A stretch of 64,000 bases of DNA, taken from contig CM046881.1 of assembly GCA_025667525.1 (NCBI GenBank), positions 492,301,627 to 492,365,626 of the forward strand. Direction: 5' to 3'. The notes beneath the pieces are model-generated. The model did not search any database, had not been told where the DNA came from, and saw nothing but the letters and a program-made list of their open reading frames with translations. This DNA is from Glebionis coronaria (lineage: Eukaryota; Streptophyta; Magnoliopsida; Asterales; Asteraceae). Numbering within the stretch: position 1 is the stretch's first letter; each line of letters starts with the position of its first letter. Made by a program: the position numbers and the translations under genes. This document shows, piece by piece, positions 11,555-21,575 of the stretch.

Positions 11555-12055
11555 GGGAGGATTAAGGAAGCTTCCTCCCCTCTTTCCTTTCTTGTTAATT
11601 GCAAGATTAAGCCCATTTCTTCTTAATTCTTCATTAATTGCGTCATTAGTCCTTTTCTTCTAATTTTCTTTAAACTTGGACTTAAGGGACTTTTGGCTTC
11701 GGGATTTCTTCGAACTCGTCTTTAAATTCTTCAATAAAATAGACTTGAATTCTTCGGCTTTTGATAAACTTCCGTCTTTTGACTTTTTCTTCGATAAATC
11801 TTCTGAATTGGTCGTGGACTTCCGTTCTTTTTGCACTCTTGACTTCTTGACTTCGTCTTTCATCCTTTTCTTCAATAAAAGCCCGTAAACGCCCGTGAAT
11901 GTCCGTGTTTTCTCCACTTTTCACCTTTTCATCCTAAATCACAACAAAAACACAAATCACGCATAATTCCGACATAAAAGACATAAAATACACGTTTTGG
12001 TCCGGTTATTATTGTAATTAAGTGGTAGAAAAGATGGGTGTTTACACACCTATCA

Positions 12056-12060
12056 GTTTT
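12056..12060. repeat. Target site duplication of inner gypsy element, right copy
   Basis: GTTTT directly follows the right LTR and pairs with 2556-2560. Confidence 0.9.
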
Positions 12061-12217
12061 TTATATTATTTACTTTTTAGGTTTTTTTAAAATTTTATAT
12101 ATATATATATTTTTTTTTTGTGTGTTTTTGAAAGTTTTTATGAAAAAGTAACGTTCACGGGGAACGGATCCCAAAATCCAAGTTCTCACAAAAAACTTTT
12201 GATCTTAACGAGAAGAG
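12061..12217 (-). other. 5' leader of outer gypsy element
   Basis: Non-coding, with a TA/T-rich stretch near 12090-12120. A block (AAGTAACGTTCAC...GGATCCC) is shared with the inner element's leader at about 9947-9974. It continues at 2507-2555 on the other side of the inner insertion. Confidence 0.6.
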
Positions 12218-12232
12218 CCGGCAGCGGCGCCA
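12218..12232 (-). other. Primer binding site of outer gypsy element
   Basis: Minus strand TGGCGCCGCTGCCGG, two bases inside the LTR at 12235. Identical to the inner element's site. Confidence 0.85.
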
Positions 12233-12535
12233 TTTGATATTATGCTTTTGCTATGGTTCAATTTTCTCTCGATATCCTCTCGAATTGATCTTGGTTCTAA
12301 GTGGAATGATTGTTCTTGGTTACTAAAAAGGGGGTTTAGTTTTCTAATCTACTAAAAAAGTTTAAATGTATTAAAATGAGAACTTAAATAAAAAATAATT
12401 AATTTAATGACAATTAATAAAACTAGAATTAAAATTAAAATTAAAATTAAAACATAAATATGAAATGAAGAAACAGTAATACTTAAAAACAGTAACACTT
12501 AAAAAATATACTCAAAGAAAATTGATTCAGAAATA

Positions 12536-12980
12536 ACCTTGATTCGGAAGTTTATTGATCCGGAACTTCGTTCGGAACCTTCACTCGGAAGTTGACTCGG
12601 AAGCTTGATTCGGAACTTTATGCGGAACTTTGATTCGGAAGTTTATTCGGAATAATCAACTCATTCGGAACTTTTTAACTCATTCGGAACTTTTAAAGGA
12701 AAAACTCATTCGGAACTTTTCAAAAAGAAGTTGATTCGGAACTTTTGCTCATCCGGAACTTGTTGTTCATTCGGAACTTTTGCTCACCCAGAACTTTTGG
12801 TTCATTCGGAAGTTTAAAAGATAAAACTGATTCGGAACTTTTTGTTCACCCGGAACTTTTAGTTCATCCGGAACTATTGGTTCATCCGGAACTCTGTGTT
12901 CATTCAGAAGATGCAGTTCATCCGGAACTTTCAGCTCATCCGGAACATTTAGTTCATTCGGAACCTGGGGAACTCAAAAA
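12536..12980. repeat. TTCGGAAC motif array in outer LTR, one orientation
   Basis: About twenty copies of CATTCGGAACTTTT-like units, nearly all in plus orientation, unlike the paired inverted arrangement in the inner LTR. An open frame crossing it (12745-13023, repeated VHPEL) is a by-product of the repeat. Confidence 0.75.
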
Positions 12981-13392
12981 CAGTTACTTTACCCGAAGAA
13001 CAGGGAAATCGATTTTAAGCTAAAAATCACCAAGTTTTTTCACCAAAAACTTAAATAAACTAATCACTAAGCATCTACTAATCATAAACTCCAAATCCCA
13101 TCAATAAAAACATAAAACCCAACAACTTTTAAAGATTAAATCAATCAAATAAGAACTTAAGCTTTTAACCAAATAGATGGAGATGAACAAGATGAAATGG
13201 AAAGATTGATGTATTGAATGATCAAGATTTTAACAATCACAAAACAAAGATTAAAATTACAAGATTGAAGAACAAAGATTAAAATCACCAAACACCCTAG
13301 TGGTGTTGGTGATACCTACGAAACAGAAAGAGAGAAAAAGATGGGGAAAAGAAAAAAACTAAAACTGGATGCAAAGTGTGTGAGGGGAACCC

Positions 13393-13400
13393 TTTATATA
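13393..13400 (-). promoter_or_regulatory. TATA box of outer LTR
   Basis: TATATAAA on the minus strand within CCTATATAAAGGG, at a similar distance from the LTR start as in the inner element. Confidence 0.6.
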
Positions 13401-13851
13401 GGTGTTCCCTTTGGTTGGTGAGTGGGCTTTCTCCCGTCCTTCTTGTCTTCTCGTCTTTTCAGAAAAGTTGACGATTTCGATTCTGATTCGGGATTTGTCG
13501 TCGATTAAATTCAACTCGTCTTTTAATTTCTTCGTTTAATAGACTTGAGTTTCTTCGACTTATGTAAATCTTCCGTCTTTGGTCCTTTTCTTCGATAAAT
13601 CGTCAAATAGGCCCAGTGACTTCAAATCTTTTGCATCTCTTGGACAATAGACTTCGTCTTGAGTCTTTTTCTTCGATAAAACCCGTGCAATCCCATGTTT
13701 TCTTTAATATTCATCCGGTAAGCTCTGAAAACACAATAAACACAAAAACCACGCATAATTCCAAACAAATGATATTAAATACGTGTTTTGGTCTCGTTTT
13801 GGCCAGAATTAAGTGGTAAAAGGATGGGTGTTTACACACCTATCATAAATC

Positions 13852-13930
13852 ATGAACACCACTAGGTTTCATTCATCTTTTCAAGTTAATTCACTCCTAT
13901 ACTATTATATGAACACCACTAGGTTTCATT
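13852..13930. repeat. 22-bp direct repeat next to the outer LTR
   Basis: ATGAACACCACTAGGTTTCA plus TT occurs at 13852-13873 and 13909-13930. It starts only a few bases from the outer LTR end. Function unknown. Confidence 0.7.
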
Positions 13931-16734
13931 AGTAGTATAAGATTACTCTATGTATCTTATGTCATTCCAGGAATTTGTCCATTTTAAGAAACTCCAAAAC
14001 ATTCCACGCCCGATCTTACGACATGTGGATATTTTACCCTTTAGTTTACAATTTAGTCCAAGCTCTTACATGACTAAATCAAAACAACAAGTGTTTCTTA
14101 AAGTGAATGATATATATATACTTTTAAGTAGTATTTTAATCATATTAACACATGATCTACATATTAATTAGATTGTTAGTCTCTTATCTTAAAGACAAGA
14201 GAATCATATCTTTATGAGTTGTTTCTTGCACATAATGTTCATTTCTCCCACTTGTGCATGGAACAACCTCATATATAAGATAAAAATCACGTCTAACGTT
14301 CGTCTATACAAAATATGATTGTGCCACATATATTAGCTTTTACAAGTAGATGTAGAACCACTTAATCAACAAGAATCAGTACATAACTATCTTTGAAGAT
14401 ATTAGTGTCAACAATTCGAAAGTAATTATCTTAGGACATACTAAAGATAACATGGGTTATTACCAAGACAACAAAGCTTGTAACTCCCACTGACTTAGAG
14501 AATGTTTTAATAGACTCAAAATCAGTAATACAACACAATTCTCCCACTGAACTTGACAACATTGAAAATGTTTCATAATCGGTGAAAATAGTTAGTATTG
14601 TGTTTACTTTCTTACACTTTTGAAAAAACACATTCGTAACAATTACTTATAGTGTTTAAGAGTGTACTCTACTTCGTAAATGATGACTTATCCATCAAAT
14701 GCTTTTAACTTGAAAGACTTGACATGCAATTTCTTCCTTAATAGGTCTACCAACCCCACAATGGTATGTAGTGCCTATAAATGGTCAAAGCACAACTACT
14801 AGACAAATATGCTAGTTTGCCTTATAACCAATTAGCGGTAACTTTGAATAACTCAAAATATGCATTTTTCTTAACTATTAAAATTTGCTATGAGTTATGG
14901 ATTTGAATTTGACATTTCTAAAATCCTTATTACTCCTTCTTTACTCATGAAAAAGAGTTTTAGGTTTATCTTTCATTTGTAAATTGACTCTATCCTCAAC
15001 CATATGTTTTGTAGATCAATAAATGAATAAACCACGTTTACGGTGTAACATTGCATTAATACATTTGCAAAAGAATTTACAAAATTCAATTTTAGTATTT
15101 TCGATAATACCATTCAAGAAAATAAAATTACCCCGGTAATAATAACCATAGTATTTTCCTTGAAAACTAGAATCCAAATTGACATAATTTCATCACATAA
15201 GTTGATCTGCTAGCAATGAAAGTATTCAAGATGGTAACTTGTCGAACAATAATTGACGAACAAATTTGCAATTTCTAGACATTTAAGGGATTTACATTGC
15301 CAAAAGTCATTTTGCATTGTAAACATGTTTCATCCCTTCTTTATGCCTTAAGTTTCCAGATCTCACTGAGTAACTCAATTAAGTCGACTAATCTAAAGAA
15401 CGTAAAACCTTCATGTGCAATCTTATTCAGTCATGAAGTTTTCTCTCCATTACAACATCGTCCGATATCTTATATGACGACAATTGTAACTTCAAGTGTT
15501 TGTCAATTAGAGGGCATATGACTTAAATTTTTAGGGTATAGATTTTTGTGTCAAAATCATGTATGGAGAAGCATGCATACATCTCCATAACATAAGTTTA
15601 ATAAAAAAACGTTTAGTAAACTTTTTGGTGAGACTAAAAGTTCATCATATATTTGCAAGTTAAGGTATTGGTTAAACCAATTAAAGATTTTACATACAAC
15701 TAAATTCACACCGTACTTTTTCTAGAACTCAGCTAAAGCACAAAGCAATAACCTTATTCATTGTGTTTCGGATGTGAATTAATGTAGTTAAATCAACCTT
15801 AAAGAATTATACCAATAACGACCGTAGGTAATTCCATTTTTGACGCACAGGCGAGCCGGGAATTTGGTCAGCGCTGAAGCATAACACCTCCTTCCTTAAC
15901 TGGGTACATGACCAGCGGTGCGTTATACCCACTTTATAGTTTGTCAAAAATGAGTAGGCCGTTAAGTTGCTATTGCAATTCTAATCAACGCAAATCATAT
16001 GTAATTTAGATCTCAAAACAATTCATTTATTTTAATATGATTTAGTCCATATTAATTTTTCTTGTAAAAATTACCCTTGTTTACAACATACAATTAAAAC
16101 AAAAACGTATGAAAACAAGTAGGTACAAAAAAAACTAAATCATAAACACATAATAAAAATTTATATGTGCAATAAATAAATCAAATAGCCACATGCATAC
16201 GATTTATTCAATAAATAAATAACAAATCTAGGTTTTTATATTCATATAAAAGTCTTCCCTAATTTTAGATTTATTGAATAAAATAAAGCATGTAGCAAAA
16301 CACGTAACAATTACCACATAAAATTATATGATCCATGAAAAACATGCATGTTCATCACGGATCTCCCACATATCTTAACAATTAAATTTCTATGGACCGA
16401 AACATGAATTCACACAACATAACAATTAATCATGTAATTCATCAAAATTCCACCCAAATCACTTAACAATTAATTAAATCACTACGGATCGTAACCATAC
16501 ATGACATAACAATTAATTCATGCATACATCTAAAGTTAATTACCATGTAATTTTAGGGTTTACAAATTTTTATTTTTTTTTTATAAAAAATTTCGGCATA
16601 GCCGATTTAAAAAAAACAATAAAAAACAAAACCCTAATTTTTATAAAACCTAAAAAACAACATGTAATTTTTAACACAAATCAATATTAGTTAAAAAACT
16701 TTAGATCTTTGATAATTATAATCATGTTAAAACG

Positions 16735-16748
16735 GCTCTCGATGCCAC
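16735..16748 (-). other. Primer binding site, copia-like element
   Basis: Minus strand GTGGCATCGAGAGCC-like, a variant of the TGGTATCAGAGC site complementary to initiator Met tRNA, directly adjacent to the LTR. Confidence 0.5.
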
Positions 16749-17535
16749 TGTTGGTTTATATAGTTCATAACAATTATTTAAAATCCTAATATGGATCAAA
16801 GAACGCATAGCGGAAGCGATTAACAAGATCATTAATTTAACACAATTATAATTAATCAAGATTAGGGTTACATACCTTTATCCTAGCAAGATCCACAAGA
16901 CGACGGAACGAACGACAACTAGGGTTTATCACGAACACCACCAATAATATAATCTAAAGGAAGATTATATCACGTTCTTGTACACACGTAATACGGCGAG
17001 TTAACCGTGAGTCTAGCACGAACAAACCGAGCTTCAACGCTTATGGAATATCTACCCAACAACCCTAGAGAGGGCTAGGACTAGATAAAATAGACTTAAT
17101 CGAAAACCAAACAAAACCCTAAGTTGGGTGTGTATGGCCGACGATCAAAGCAAGAGAAAAGAAAGAGTGAGTGAAAAATTATGAGGCTAGGGGTTTGTTT
17201 ATATAGGCTTGGCAAACCTTAGGCTCCAAGTTATAAACGAAAAAGGAAACAAAATCTTTCCCTTTACCCCCTCTATTAGCCGCCGATTAACACCCTCCAT
17301 AAGGGGTGTTTGTGTAATTTTTTCTTCTTCTTTTAGCTTCTATTTAATTCCATAACGGTCGTTATAACTTAACTTTTATTTATCAACGATCGTTAGTTAA
17401 GCTTTGGTTTGATTTAATAAATATATATATAATATAGTTAATAAATAAATTAACCCTTTACGTTATGTGTGCAATCCCGTGATCCCGAGTTCGATCCTAT
17501 CTCACGACTATTAATTTTAAGTCCATAAACTTTCA
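16749..17535 (-). repeat. 5' LTR of the copia-like element
   Basis: Plus strand TGTTGG...TTTCA, 787 bp, TG...CA. A TATA box (TATATAAAC) lies at 17197-17205 on the minus strand. The right boundary is set by comparison with F-box copy 2: homology resumes with GTTTTTACTC at 17536, and the first five bases GTTTT would be the target duplication. Confidence 0.6.
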
Positions 17536-18512
17536 GTTTTTACTCTTCGCAGGAGCAAATCCCAAAAATTGATGCCCCTTTAGGTTTCTTTCTTCGCCAA
17601 CCTCAATCTTATGTTCGATATGATTTCGTGTCATTCAATTCAAGAATTACGGACAACAAATCTCTGTTACAAGCCAACTTTACTTTTGTTCCCGAGGCAG
17701 TTAAGAATTTTACAATTGTTCAATCATGCAATGGTTTACTTTTATGTTGCATCAAACATGATAAGTTCTATGTATACAACCCATCCAATAATCTGTTTAA
17801 GCTGCTTCCAAAACGCCAGTATCCACAACCGTATTCTTCGCCTATTATGAAATTATCTATTGAACCTACAGAATCGCTTCACTATAAAGTCGTTTGTGCT
17901 GAATACAGAAATGATGATAGTAATAACGATTTCGCTCAACTACAGACGTACTCTTCAGACACAGGCAACTGGAGTATTTATGGTGAGCGATTTGAAACTG
18001 AAATTTTAGAATATTTTAAAGATGGAATATACTGGAATGGTGCTATTCATTTGCTTACTAGCATGAATGGGTCTACACATTTTAAGCTAGCTATTGTAGA
18101 GCATCCAACTTTAACAACTATACAAACCCCTGTAAACTTTGATGGGATAGTGGAATGTCATTGCAGGTTGTTCATGTCTCGTGGTTCTTTGCTTCTTTTT
18201 CGTAGCTTCTATACTGAGTCCAAAGAGTTCAATGTTTACGAGATGAAGAATGAGTCATCTTATCTTATTAATCTTGATGATACTATAGTGCAATTTCCCA
18301 ATCCCTTGAAGATGCGTGATAGATGTATTTGTTGCAGTCTTTGGGGCGTTGTTTTGGGAGAAAAAGAAGAGGATTCCTTCGTAGTGATGGAATTATATGG
18401 AAAGGTTGTTCAATTTAAGTTCACCCTGGAGACTCTCAGTACACTTTGTGATATTGGATCAGATAGGCATGTTGATCGCTTCGAGTTTATTCCATCTTTT
18501 GCTCGTGTATGA
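17536..18512 (+). pseudogene. F-box gene copy 1, 5'-truncated, with a 1-bp deletion
   Basis: Encodes the F-box associated (FBA) part of an F-box protein, the substrate-binding region of an SCF ubiquitin ligase. It is about 98% identical to copy 2 (33220-34197). The F-box motif itself is missing: homology starts at 17536, at the LTR edge. One A is missing from the AGGAGCAAAATCCC stretch near 17560, shifting the frame relative to copy 2. The open part (17628 to the TGA at 18510-18512) begins only at a GTG. Motifs include SCNGLLLC, YVYNPSNN, YWNGAIH and the ending FEFIPSFARV. The missing 5' part would be expected left of the nested elements. Confidence 0.85.
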
Positions 18513-19427
18513 TTCTAATTTTTGGTTCAGGTTTAATTTCCACGCCATTATATATATGTTCAAGACTTCAAGCTATATTTAACAGAAGTGTTACTGACTT
18601 TGGTATCAGCTCTATTTGCTATAAATGTCTCTAACTTTTCATAAATCCTTTGACATGTTCATACTAACCAAAAGTACATTACTAAAAGATTTACTAGTAG
18701 CATGTTATTAATTCTAATTTAAACCAATGATTAAGATAACTAACACAGTGGGAAATATCTTCCAACTCCAATATAATTTCAACTTTTCAATGTATGAACT
18801 TTAGACATAAATATTATCATTCTATAGTTAAACAGAGTAGGGCACATTCTTGTATACTTAATGCTGTGTTATGGCTAATGGCGTATAGCATCGGGTGCCG
18901 TCAGTTGTCACCCTCGCTAAGTTGGCGTGGCCATTCTGCCAACTCCACTGCACCTATGTCCACCCTCGCCAAACCTAACTTGAGGCACTGGGCACCTATA
19001 TATGCTCTTAATGTTCGTTTTGTAGAAAATATTACTGCATGTACATGCCATTCAGTGATAAAGCCTCTTGTGTCGAGATGTATGGGTCGAGATGTATGCG
19101 TAAGCTGAAGGTGTATAATTCATGTTTATTAATTCAATTGGATGAACAACCACTTATAGCCGGGCTCCAATATACTAAGTCAAACAATAATAGGCAACAC
19201 ACTAGCAGGTCAAACAATGTATAAACTTTGAAGACAATAACAAATGGGTTTTATATTGATTCCCAAATAAAAAATTCGTAAATTTCTTGTCTTATACTCC
19301 GTATTCCATACTGAGATTACCATAAATAAGATACATAAACATGAGTCAGAACATATAACCAAACAATAATAAGAGACTAAGAGTTTACATCGTAAAAATT
19401 TGACTGATGCAATGGAACTTGGTCCTG

Positions 19428-19432
19428 GAAAT
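19428..19432. repeat. Target site duplication of ARID element, left copy
   Basis: GAAAT, repeated at 22049-22053. The empty site in copy B has a single GAAAT. Confidence 0.9.
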
Positions 19433-19905
19433 TGTTGGGATAATTTGTTTAGTTCTTTTGCTGCATAAAACATGTATTTAACCTAATGTACTTATTATTA
19501 TTATTATGTAATAGATAGGAAATAAACGGGCCAAAAGCAAGGTTTTGGAAAGCCTGCTAAGAGGAGTGACTGGGCCAACGGCCAACAGTCGCGACCAAAA
19601 CGGCCACAGGTATATGACAGTTATATAACAGTTAAAACTGTTATTAACTGACAATCATGAAGAGACACAACATTTTCTTCATACCTGTTAGTGATTTATA
19701 TATAGGGATTATTGTACAGCAACTTTAATCAATCCATATATCAATATATACGATTTACATATTTCCACTGCTTCATATTTATTCGTACTGCCACTTACAT
19801 ACAATCACTTTTACCCCTGCACATATTTACCACGATAATGGTGAATTCAAATACCTTCTTGGAGAGAAACTGGAATACACACAAATCCAGTATACCACGC
19901 CAAAA
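19433..19905 (+). repeat. 5' LTR of ARID element
   Basis: TGTTGGG...CGCCAAAA, 473 bp. The inverted terminal TGTTGG would normally pair with CCAACA; both copies end CCAAAA, so the change predates the last transposition. TATATATA at 19697-19704 is a plausible TATA box. Confidence 0.9.
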
Positions 19906-20071
19906 GTGGTATCAGAGCGCAATTACTGGGAGGTCTCCAAAGAAGGTTTCGACGAAGGAATTTCTGCAACGACAGATAAAGAGGGAGTGTGAAGAAAAGG
20001 TAGGCAGATGCATCAGACAGATATCTGATGAGTGCAAAATGATGCTGAAAAAAAAAACTGCAAGACGTTGA
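19838..20071 (+). CDS. N-terminal gag-like fragment of ARID element, starting inside the LTR
   Basis: ATG at 19838 (MVNSNTF...) lies in the last 70 bases of the 5' LTR. The frame runs through the LTR end and primer site (PRQKWYQSAITGR) into KEFLQRQIKRECEEK, a basic, probably helical stretch like the end of copia gag proteins. It stops at 20069-20071 shortly after a run of ten A (about 20050-20059). Reading with one base fewer in the A run continues without a stop into the knuckle frame at 20088. This suggests one original protein of about 550 residues broken by a +1 slip in the run, or joined by slippage. Whether this ATG is used is unknown. Confidence 0.5.
   Translation: MVNSNTFLERNWNTHKSSIPRQKWYQSAITGRSPKKVSTKEFLQRQIKRECEEKVGRCIRQISDECKMMLKKKTARR
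19907..19920 (+). other. Primer binding site of ARID element
   Basis: TGGTATCAGAGCGC, the usual copia site for initiator Met tRNA. It is also part of an open frame that reads WYQS through it. Confidence 0.85.
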
Positions 20072-20087
20072 AGCCTATAATTCATCA

Positions 20088-21500
20088 GTGTCATTTAACA
20101 AACATAAAGAATATGTTTGTTTCAACTGCAACAAGAAAGGACACGTCTATAGAGCATGTCCTGACAACATAAAAATTAAAGCAGTACAAAAGCACTCATG
20201 GGTATCCGCTGGAACAAGCAAAACAGGAGAAAACATAAGGATGAACAAGAAGGTTGTCAAATGCTTCAAGTGCCACAACACTGGCCATTTCGCGAACCAA
20301 TGCCCAAACAAACGAATGAACCAGCCCACAGTAAGTTTGAAATACCCTGAGTTTATACATTTTACAACCATTGGTATTTTGAAAGGCACGAATTCAGGAA
20401 ATTGGGACAATTATTGGTATGTTAGTGATACTACTAACAAACACATGACATCTAGTCTCAATTACTTCATAAACATCAAGGAGGAGTTTCTTGTTGAAAA
20501 ACTTGAAACACAAAAGAAACTTTTATTTACTTACGGGGTTGGGGAAATTATGGTGAACAATGGAAGCATAGAATACATGATCCCAGGGGTATACTACGCT
20601 CCAGAAGTAACCCTCAATATATTGTCTAAAAACCTTCTCATACAACAAGGTTTTGAGATAATATTTGAAGGAAATACTTGCCACCTTGAATACATGTTCA
20701 AGGATAAAAAAGGGAGCAAATTGGATCTTGACAAGATGAGAAACATGCACAACGAATACTTGGAGGACTACTTCAAATCTTTGCATGAAGAACGCATCAA
20801 GGAAAGGGAGAGAGACTCACCACTGGCGGAAACAAATGATCCATCAGAAATTAAATCCCTTCAAGATCTTATTTCCTTTCTTAACATTTGCAAGGATGAC
20901 AGTGTGACCAGCAAGAGTTGGGATATATTCAGAGGCAGATTCGACAAGGTCTTAACGTGGTTCTATAGCCACTACCTGAAGAAACCGATCCCTGGCCCTC
21001 TACCACCAACCATCTTGGGTGTTCAAATATACCTTTTTGATCTCTATAAATTAATAGAAGTATCAGGGGGATATTTAAGTGTACAATTCTGTAATCAATT
21101 TGGATCTATTGCAGAAATATTAGGCCTCTCGACTTCTGATGGTGAAGCCATTAGAGAATGTTATCTAACTTACTTGGATGTTCTTATCTCTACCTACAAG
21201 ACAGCACGAGTACCCCCTTCCATAAAATTGGAAGATGACAAGGAAAGCCTTGACTCCTACGATTGGGTTTGTACTCCAGGAACTGCTGACAAGGGAAAGA
21301 GAGCAATGGAGCACTTTGGGATAACGCTTGAAGAGGAGGACTGCAAAAATCAGAACCTACACTATGAAGCACCAGTCGCACATCCTGAATACAAAGCAAC
21401 CTACTGGGCAAGCACTTCAACCATTGGGACAACATCAAGACAACCAGAATCTGAAGAAAAGGATGAAGCAACAAGTGATGACATTACTGTCATTGCTTAA
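20088..21500 (+). CDS. Retroelement protein with two CCHC knuckles, dead protease-like segment and ARID-like domain
   Basis: 470 residues from the first in-frame start-like codon (a GTG); the open frame reaches back to the A run near 20058. Two C-x2-C-x4-H-x4-C knuckles lie at residues 11-24 and 59-72. Residues 110-121 read WYVSDTTNKHMT, aligning with the copia protease active site W-x-x-D-S-G-x-x-x-H-M-T but without D-S-G in register. About 140-205 resemble the rest of copia protease. Residues about 277-370 (20916-21197) match the ARID/BRIGHT pattern: F-x3-L-x2-F, a Pro-rich turn, LFDLYKLIEVSGGY, IAEILGL and a final YLDVLISTY helix. ARID domains bind AT-rich DNA. The tail is acidic. Possible roles are RNA packaging by the knuckles and DNA or chromatin binding by ARID; both are inferred. 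I recall Asteraceae predicted proteins of this type. Confidence 0.8.
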   Translation: MSFNKHKEYVCFNCNKKGHVYRACPDNIKIKAVQKHSWVSAGTSKTGENIRMNKKVVKCFKCHNTGHFANQCPNKRMNQPTVSLKYPEFIHFTTIGILKGTNSGNWDNYWYVSDTTNKHMTSSLNYFINIKEEFLVEKLETQKKLLFTYGVGEIMVNNGSIEYMIPGVYYAPEVTLNILSKNLLIQQGFEIIFEGNTCHLEYMFKDKKGSKLDLDKMRNMHNEYLEDYFKSLHEERIKERERDSPLAETNDPSEIKSLQDLISFLNICKDDSVTSKSWDIFRGRFDKVLTWFYSHYLKKPIPGPLPPTILGVQIYLFDLYKLIEVSGGYLSVQFCNQFGSIAEILGLSTSDGEAIRECYLTYLDVLISTYKTARVPPSIKLEDDKESLDSYDWVCTPGTADKGKRAMEHFGITLEEEDCKNQNLHYEAPVAHPEYKATYWASTSTIGTTSRQPESEEKDEATSDDITVIA

Positions 21501-21575
21501 AAGGAAAAAGAACAAGACGGGAAGCAGGCAGAAGAACGCAGGATACTCAAAACCACTCACAAATTATGGGGGTGA

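Larger units (their letters stand above)
2561..12055 (-). mobile_element. Complete inner gypsy element without pol, 9,495 bp
   Basis: Two 2,016-bp LTRs (2561-4576 and 10040-12055), both TG...CA on either strand, enclose 5,463 bp of internal sequence. The 5-bp target duplication GTTTT is present at 2556-2560 and 12056-12060. The order on the minus strand is LTR, primer site (10023-10037), gag-protease (9792-6595), a 2 kb non-coding tail with polypurine tracts, LTR. I find no reverse transcriptase, RNase H or integrase, so it must have used enzymes from another element. By eye the LTRs differ at about 11 positions with no indel (about 0.5%), so insertion was recent. It inserted in the same orientation into the leader of a relative. 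Confidence 0.93.
10040..12055 (-). repeat. 5' LTR of inner gypsy element
   Basis: Adjacent to the primer binding site, hence the 5' LTR on the minus strand. It starts (plus strand) TGGTAACTAG and ends CACACCTATCA. It is the partner of 2561-4576 at an offset of exactly 7,479 bases. The TATA box at 11545-11554 should drive the element transcript leftward. Confidence 0.93.
1..13845 (-). mobile_element. Outer Ty3/gypsy element, Athila/Tat-like, 5' half visible, interrupted by an inner element
   Basis: Read on the minus strand, this element runs from its 5' LTR (12235-13845) through a primer binding site (12218-12232) and a short leader to gag-protease (2506 down to 1), then leaves the window. 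The leader is split at 2556-2560 / 12056-12060 by the inner element (2561-12055), which is flanked by the duplicated target GTTTT. Without the insert, the leader between primer site and gag start is about 220 bases. Its 3' LTR and any pol genes lie outside, so its autonomy cannot be judged. The gag style and primer site resemble the Athila/Tat branch of plant gypsy elements; lineage is from recall. The bases right after its LTR (13846-13850) are TAAAT, which should recur beyond the left edge if the element is complete. Confidence 0.85.
12235..13845 (-). repeat. 5' LTR of outer gypsy element, 1,611 bp
   Basis: Plus strand starts TGATATTATG and ends ACACACCTATCA, the same terminal 15 bases as the inner LTR. 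Between the ends it is clearly diverged but keeps the layout: TTCGGAAC motifs (12536-12980), a TATA box (13393-13400) and a CTTCGATAAA-rich segment. The partner LTR lies left of the window. Confidence 0.85.
13846..17535 (-). mobile_element. Copia-like non-coding LTR element, 5' end and internal part
   Basis: The right border is an LTR (16749-17535) followed on the minus strand by a tRNA-iMet-like primer site (16735-16748). The remaining 2.9 kb has no open frame above about 75 codons and no retroelement motif. It contains repeated TCTCCCAC segments (near 14245, 14488 and 14540) that read as purine tracts on the minus strand. The outer gypsy LTR ends at 13845 inside it, so the rest should lie left of the window. 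The non-coding interior points to a large non-autonomous derivative. The right edge abuts F-box copy 1 exactly where its homology to copy 2 begins. Confidence 0.6.

Noticed and set aside
12745..13023. 92-codon frame with VHPELLVHPELL repeats
   Set aside because: It is the translation of the TTCGGAAC motif array in an LTR.
17461..17515. GAGTTCGATCC, B-box-like, near the copia-like LTR end
   Set aside because: No A box and it lies within the LTR; chance match likely.
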